A stretch of DNA of 64,000 bases from Muricea muricata (lineage: Eukaryota; Cnidaria; Anthozoa; Malacalcyonacea; Plexauridae). Shown here piece by piece: positions 56,001 to 64,000 of the stretch (positions are counted from its first letter, which is position 1; the number at the start of each line of letters is the position of its first letter). The stretch spans positions 6,955,341-7,019,340 of the forward strand of contig OY979730.1 of NCBI GenBank assembly GCA_963855995.1, read 5' to 3'. The notes under the pieces were generated by a model. That model did no database searches. It was not told where the DNA came from and was given only the letters and a program-made list of their open reading frames with translations. Both the position numbers and the translations under genes were made by a program.

Positions 56001-58130
56001 TTGTCTTAGCTGTAATACCTGTGTTATTTGTTTTACCTGTCTTACCTGTCTTACCTGTCTTACATGTTTTACCTGTTTTACCTGTTTGACCTGTCTTACC
56101 TGTGTTACCAGTCTTACCTGTCTTACCTATCTTACCTTCTTATCTATCTTATTGGTCGTATCTGTGTTTTTTGTTTTACCTGTGTTACTTGTGTTACCTT
56201 TTTTACCTGTCTTACCTGTCTTACATGTCTTACCTTTCTTATATGTCTTACCTGTCTTACCTGTCTTACCTTCTCGTTGGTCTTATCTGTCTAATTGCTC
56301 GTATCTGTGTTTTTTGTCTTACCTGTGCTACATGTCTTACCTGTCTTATCTGTCTTACCTGTTTTATTGTCTTACCTTTCTTACCTGTCTCACCTGTTTT
56401 ACATGTCTTAGCTGTCTTATCTGTCTCACCTTTCTTACCTGTCTTACGTTCTTATCTGTCTTATAGTTCTTATTGGTCGTATCTGTGTGTTTTTTCTCAC
56501 CTGTGTTACCTGTGTTAATTGTTTTACCTGTCTTACATGTCTTGCCTGTCTTACCTCTCTTACGTGTCTTACCTGTTTTACGTGTCTCACCTGCCTTACC
56601 TGTTTTGCTAGTCTTACCTGTGTTACTAGTCTTACCTGTCTTACCTGTCTTACCTGTCTTACCTTTCTTGTCTGTCTTATCGGTCTTATCTGTCTTATCT
56701 GTCTTATCTTCCATATCTGTCTTACCTGTCTTATCCGTCTTACCTGTCTTACCTGTCTTAACATTCTTACCTGTCTTACATGTTTTAAATCTCTTCCTTG
56801 CTTACCTGTCTTTCCTGTCTTCACTGTCTTAGCTGTTCTACTTGTTTTACCTGTCTTAACTGTCTTATTTGTGTTACAATTCTTACCTGTCTTGCCTGTC
56901 TTACCTGTCTTACTTGTGTTACCTGTCTTACCTTTCTTACCTGTCTTACTTGTGTTACCTGTCTTACCTTTCTTACCTGTCTTACCTGTCTTACCTGTCT
57001 TACCTGTCTTACCTGTATTACCTATCTTACCTGTCTTACATGTCTTACCTTTCTTGTCTGTCTTACCTGTCTTACCTGTCTAACCTTCTTATTTGTATTA
57101 TTTGTCTTATCGGTCGTATCTGTTTTTTTGTTTTACCTGTCTTAACTGTCTTACCTGTCTTACCGGCCTTACAAGTCTTACCTGTCTCACCTGTCTTATC
57201 TTTCTTATCTGTCTTATGCGTCTTATCTGCATTATTTATTTTACCTGTCTTATTCGTCTTACCTGTCCTAACATTCTTACCTGCTTTATCTGTCTTACCT
57301 GTTTTACCTGTTTTTCCGGTCTTACCTGTCTTACATGTCTTGCCTGTCTTATCTGTCTTACCTGTCTTTCCTGTCATATTTTCTTATCAGTCTTATCTGT
57401 CTTATTCGTTCTATCTTTGTTTTTTCTCTTACCTGTGTTACCTGTGTTACCTGTTTTACCTGTCTGACATGTCTTACCTGTCTTACGTTTGTTACCTGTC
57501 TTACGTGTCTTACCTGTCTTACCTGTTTTATCTGTCTCACCTGTGTTACCAGTCTTACACGTCTTACCTATCTTACCTTCATATCCGTCGTATCTGTCTT
57601 ATTTGTTTTATCTGTGTTTTTTGTCTTACCTGTGTTACTAGTGTTACCTGTTTTACCTGTTTCACCTGTCTTACCTGTCTTAGTTTTCTTACCTGTCTTA
57701 CCTGTCTTATTTGTCTTACCTGTCTTACCAGTTTACCTTTCTTACCTGATTCACCTTTCTCACCTGTCTTGCATGTCTTATCTGTCTTACCTGTCTTACC
57801 TGTCTTACCTTCTCGTTTTGTCTTATCTGTCTAATTGCTTGTATCTGGTTTTTTTGTCTTACATGTCTTACCTGTCTTACCTGTTTTACCTGTCTCACCT
57901 TTCTTAGCTGTCTTTCCTTTCTTAATTGTCTTAGCTGTCTTACTTGTCTTATTTGTCTTACCTGTCTTACCTCTCTTACCTGATTTAGCTAACTTACCTC
58001 TCTTACATGTCTTTCCTTTCTTATCTGTCTTACCTGTCTTACTTTTTTATCTGTCTTACCTTCTTTTTTTCATAACTATCTTATCTGTCGTATCTGTGTT
58101 TTTTGTCTTACTTGTCTTACCTGTCTTACC
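53066..58130. repeat. Divergent satellite island without close copy
   Basis: Still entirely 9-mers and 8-mers with the usual landmarks (near 53,507, 53,682, 54,249, 54,820, 55,996, 56,168, 56,310 and 57,607). After the first few hundred bases, which continue M1-like sequence, I could not pair the stretch from about 54,700 to 57,850 with any other part of the window at long range. Cassette order is looser and variant units more diverse (for example TCTGACATG, TCTTATGCG, TCCATATCTG-like). This fits an older part of the array that has escaped recent homogenisation. Confidence 0.7.
55472..55543. repeat. Homogeneous run of about eight perfect units
   Basis: About 72 bp of perfect TCTTACCTG units inside the otherwise most divergent part of the window. 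This suggests local slippage is still active, or recent, even where large-block exchange is not. Confidence 0.8.
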
Positions 58131-58134
58131 TGTC

Positions 58135-61343
<3,209 letters not shown>

Positions 61344-64000
61344 GTGACATGTCTTACCTGTCCTACCTATCTTACCTGTCTTACCCGTCTTACATGTTTT
61401 ACCTGTCTTATTTTTCTTATTTTCTTCTCTGTTTTACCTGTCTTACCTGTCGTACCATTATTACTTGTTTTCCTGTTTTACCTGTCTTACCTGTCTTACT
61501 TGTCTTATTTGTGTTACTTTCTTATCTGTCTTACCTGTCTTACCTGTCTTACTTTTCTTACCTGTCTTATCTGTTCTACCTGTCTTACTTGTCTTAACTT
61601 TCTTATTTGTCTTACTTGTCTTACCTGTCTGATCTGTCTTACCTGTCTTACATTTCTTACCCGTCCTATCATTCTTACTTGTTTTATTGGTCTTACCTGT
61701 CTTACCTGTCTTACCTGTTGTGCCTGTCTTACATGTCTTACATATTTTACCAGTCTTACCTGTTTAATTTGTGTTATTTGTCTTACCTGACATATCTGTA
61801 TTACCTGTTTTACCTGTCTTACCTGTTTTACCAGTCTTAAATGTCTTACCTGTCTTATCTTTCTTACCTTTCTTACCTGTCTTACTTTTTTTACCTTCTT
61901 ATCTGTCTTATCTGTCTTATTTGTGGTATCTGTGTTTTTTGTCTTATTTGTGTTACCTGTGTTACCTGTTTTACCTGTCTCACCTGTCTTACCTGTCTTA
62001 CCTGTCTTACCTGTCTTACCTGTCTTTTCTGTCTTACCTGTCTTACCTGTCTTACCTTTTTGACCTGTCTTACCTCCGTTACCAGTCTAAACTGTCTTAC
62101 CTATCTTACCTTCTTATCTGTCTTATCTGTCATATTGGTCGTGTCTGTGTATTTTGTCTTGCCTGTGTTACCTGTGTTACCTGTTTTGCCCGTCTTACCT
62201 GTCTTACATGTCTTACGTGTGTTACCTGTCTTACCTGTCTTACCTGACTCAACTATCTTACCTGTCTTACCTGTCTTAAAGGTCTTACCTGAGTGACATG
62301 TCTTACCTCTTACCTGTCTTACCTTTCTTACCCGTGTTACATGTCTTACCTGTCTTATTTTTCTTGTTTTCTTATCTATCTTCCCTGTCTTACCTGTCTT
62401 ACGTGTCTTATTTGTCTTACTTTCTTATCTGTCTTACCTGTCTTACGTTTCTTACCTGTCTTTGCTGTTCTACCTGTCTTACTTGTCTTAACATTGTTAT
62501 TTGTCTTACCTGTCTTACCTGTCTTACATTTCTTACATGTTTTACCTGTCTTACCTCTCTTATTGGTCTTACCTGTCTTACCTGTCGTGCCTGACTTACA
62601 TGTCTTACATGTCTTACCTATCTTACCTGTCTTACCTGTTTTATTCGTCTTACCCGTCTTACATGTTTTACTTGTCTTACCTGTCTTAAATGTCTCACCT
62701 ATCATATCTTTCTAACCTTTCTTACCTGTCTTACCTGTCTTACCTTCTTATCTGTCTTATATGTCTTATGGGTCGTATATGTGTTTTTTGTTTTACCTTT
62801 GTTACCTGTGTTACCTGTTTTACCTGTCTTACCTGTCTTACTTGTCTTTTCTGCCTTACCTGTCTTACCTGTTTGACCTGTCCTACCTGTGTTACCAGTC
62901 TTACCTGTCCTACCTATCTTACCTATCTTACCTTCTTATCTGTCTTATCTGTCTTATTGGTCGTATGTGTGTTTTTTGTTTTACCTGTGTTTCTTGTGTT
63001 ACCTTTTTTTCTTTCTTACCTGTCTTACATGTCTTACGTGTGTTACCTGTTTTACCTGTCTTACGTGTTTTACCCGTCTTACCTGTCTTACCTGTCTTGC
63101 CGGTCCTACTTGTCCTACCTGTCTTAAATATCTTATTTGTCTTACATGTCTTACGTCTCCTACCTGTCTTACTTTCTTACATTTCTAAAATGTCTTACCT
63201 GTCTTATTCCTGTTACCTGTCTTACCTGTCTTAATTGTCTTACCTGTCTTACCTGTCTTATTTGTCTTACCTGTTTACTTGTGTTACCTGATTCACATGT
63301 GTTACCTGTCTTACATGTTTTACACTGTCTTATCCGTCTTACCTTTCTTACCGGTCTTACCTTCTCATTTGTCTTAAATTTCTTATCGCTCTTGTCTGTC
63401 TTTTTTGTCTTTCCTATGTTACATGTCTTAGCTGTCTTACCTATCTTATTTTTCTTACCTGTCTTATCTGTCTTACCATTTATATTGTCTTACCTGTCTT
63501 ACCTGTCTTACCTGTCTCACCTGTTTTACATGTCTTAGCTGTTTTATCTGTCTTACCTCTTTTACCTGTCTTACCTTCTTATATGTCTTATCTGTCTTGT
63601 TGGTCGTACCTTGTTTTTTTGTCTTACCTGTGTTACCTTTCTTACCTGTTTTACCTGTCTTACCTGTCTTACCTGTCTTACCTGTCTTTTCTGTCTTACC
63701 TGTCATACATGTCTTACCTGTCTTACCTGTCTCACATATCTTACCTGTCTTACCTTTCTTAAAGGTCTTACATTGTTACATGTTTTACCTGTCTTACCTA
63801 TCTTACCTATCTTACCCGTCTTCTATGTCTTCTCTTTGTTATCTGTCTTACCTTTGTTACATGTCTTATCTGTCTTACCTGCCTTACCTGTCGTACCATT
63901 ATTACCTGTCTTCCTGTCTTACCTGTCTTACCTGTCTTACCTGTTTTACATGTCTTACCTGTCTTGCCTGTCCTACCTGTCTTACCTTTGTCACCTATCT
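61344..64000. repeat. K-like mosaic running off the right edge
   Basis: The segment starts at an AGTGACATG unit like K1 and K2. A second AGTGACATG unit occurs near 62,293, preceded by the rare TGTATTTTG landmark (62,148-62,156) shared with 17,356. From about 62,690 it follows K again (TCTAAAATG near 63,188; compare 3,606 and 23,852), without the long perfect run, then the H ending near 63,420. The last 350 bp resemble 9,390-9,720. The array continues beyond the window. Confidence 0.68.

Overview
The whole 64,000-base window is one uninterrupted satellite array built from a 9-bp unit, TCTTACCTG on the + strand (CAGGTAAGA on the - strand), roughly 7,100 units. Both window edges lie inside the array, so 64 kb is a minimum size. 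I found no credible gene, RNA gene, transposon, CRISPR array or unique-sequence island. The long open frames are by-products: the unit is 3 codons long, all three + frames of the consensus are stop-free (Ser-Tyr-Leu, Leu-Thr-Cys, Leu-Pro-Val), and two of three - frames are open (Gly-Lys-Thr, Gln-Val-Arg). A satellite of this size points to a eukaryotic chromosome, probably heterochromatin (pericentromeric, subtelomeric or a B/sex chromosome). The species cannot be named from the sequence.

The array has three levels of structure. (1) The 9-mers carry recurrent variants such as TGTTACCTG, TTTTACCTG, TCTTACATG, TCGTATCTG and TGTTTTTTG. (2) The variants come in fixed order, forming cassettes of about 190-290 bp or more. 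A common boundary is an 8-mer (a unit lacking one base), then TCTTATCTG, TCTTATTGG, TCGTATCTG and TGTTTTTTG. In the intervals I checked, landmark spacing equals a multiple of 9 minus the number of 8-mers between. (3) Cassettes are grouped into multi-kilobase blocks, here named H, K, L and M, which recur as tandem and dispersed copies.

Layout: 1-2,711 is a mixed K/H piece whose first 2.05 kb is tandemly repeated; K1 2,712-6,040; truncated H 6,041-~9,935; L fragment ~9,935-11,054; M1 11,055-13,785; M2 13,786-16,498; enlarged H 16,499-22,937; K2 22,938-26,320; a tandem 5.67-kb H array H1 26,321-31,994, H2 31,995-37,663, H3 37,664-43,328, H4 (cut short) 43,329-~46,241; L1 ~46,242-49,635; L2 49,680-53,065; a divergent island ~53,066-58,130; L fragment 58,135-~59,360; and a mosaic of H, K and M pieces to the right edge. 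Positions ~1-9,900 and ~20,200-30,100 are two copies of the same ~10-kb composite, offset by about 20.2 kb. Offsets between copies change mostly in steps of 9 bp, as expected from unequal exchange or slippage in register.

The most provocative property is the unit itself. CAGGTAAGA is a near-perfect consensus 5' splice site, and the + strand unit resembles the 5' end of U1 snRNA. A - strand transcript would carry thousands of U1-binding sites. Whether it is transcribed cannot be seen here. Block boundaries were read by eye from shared variant units; percent identities were not computed.
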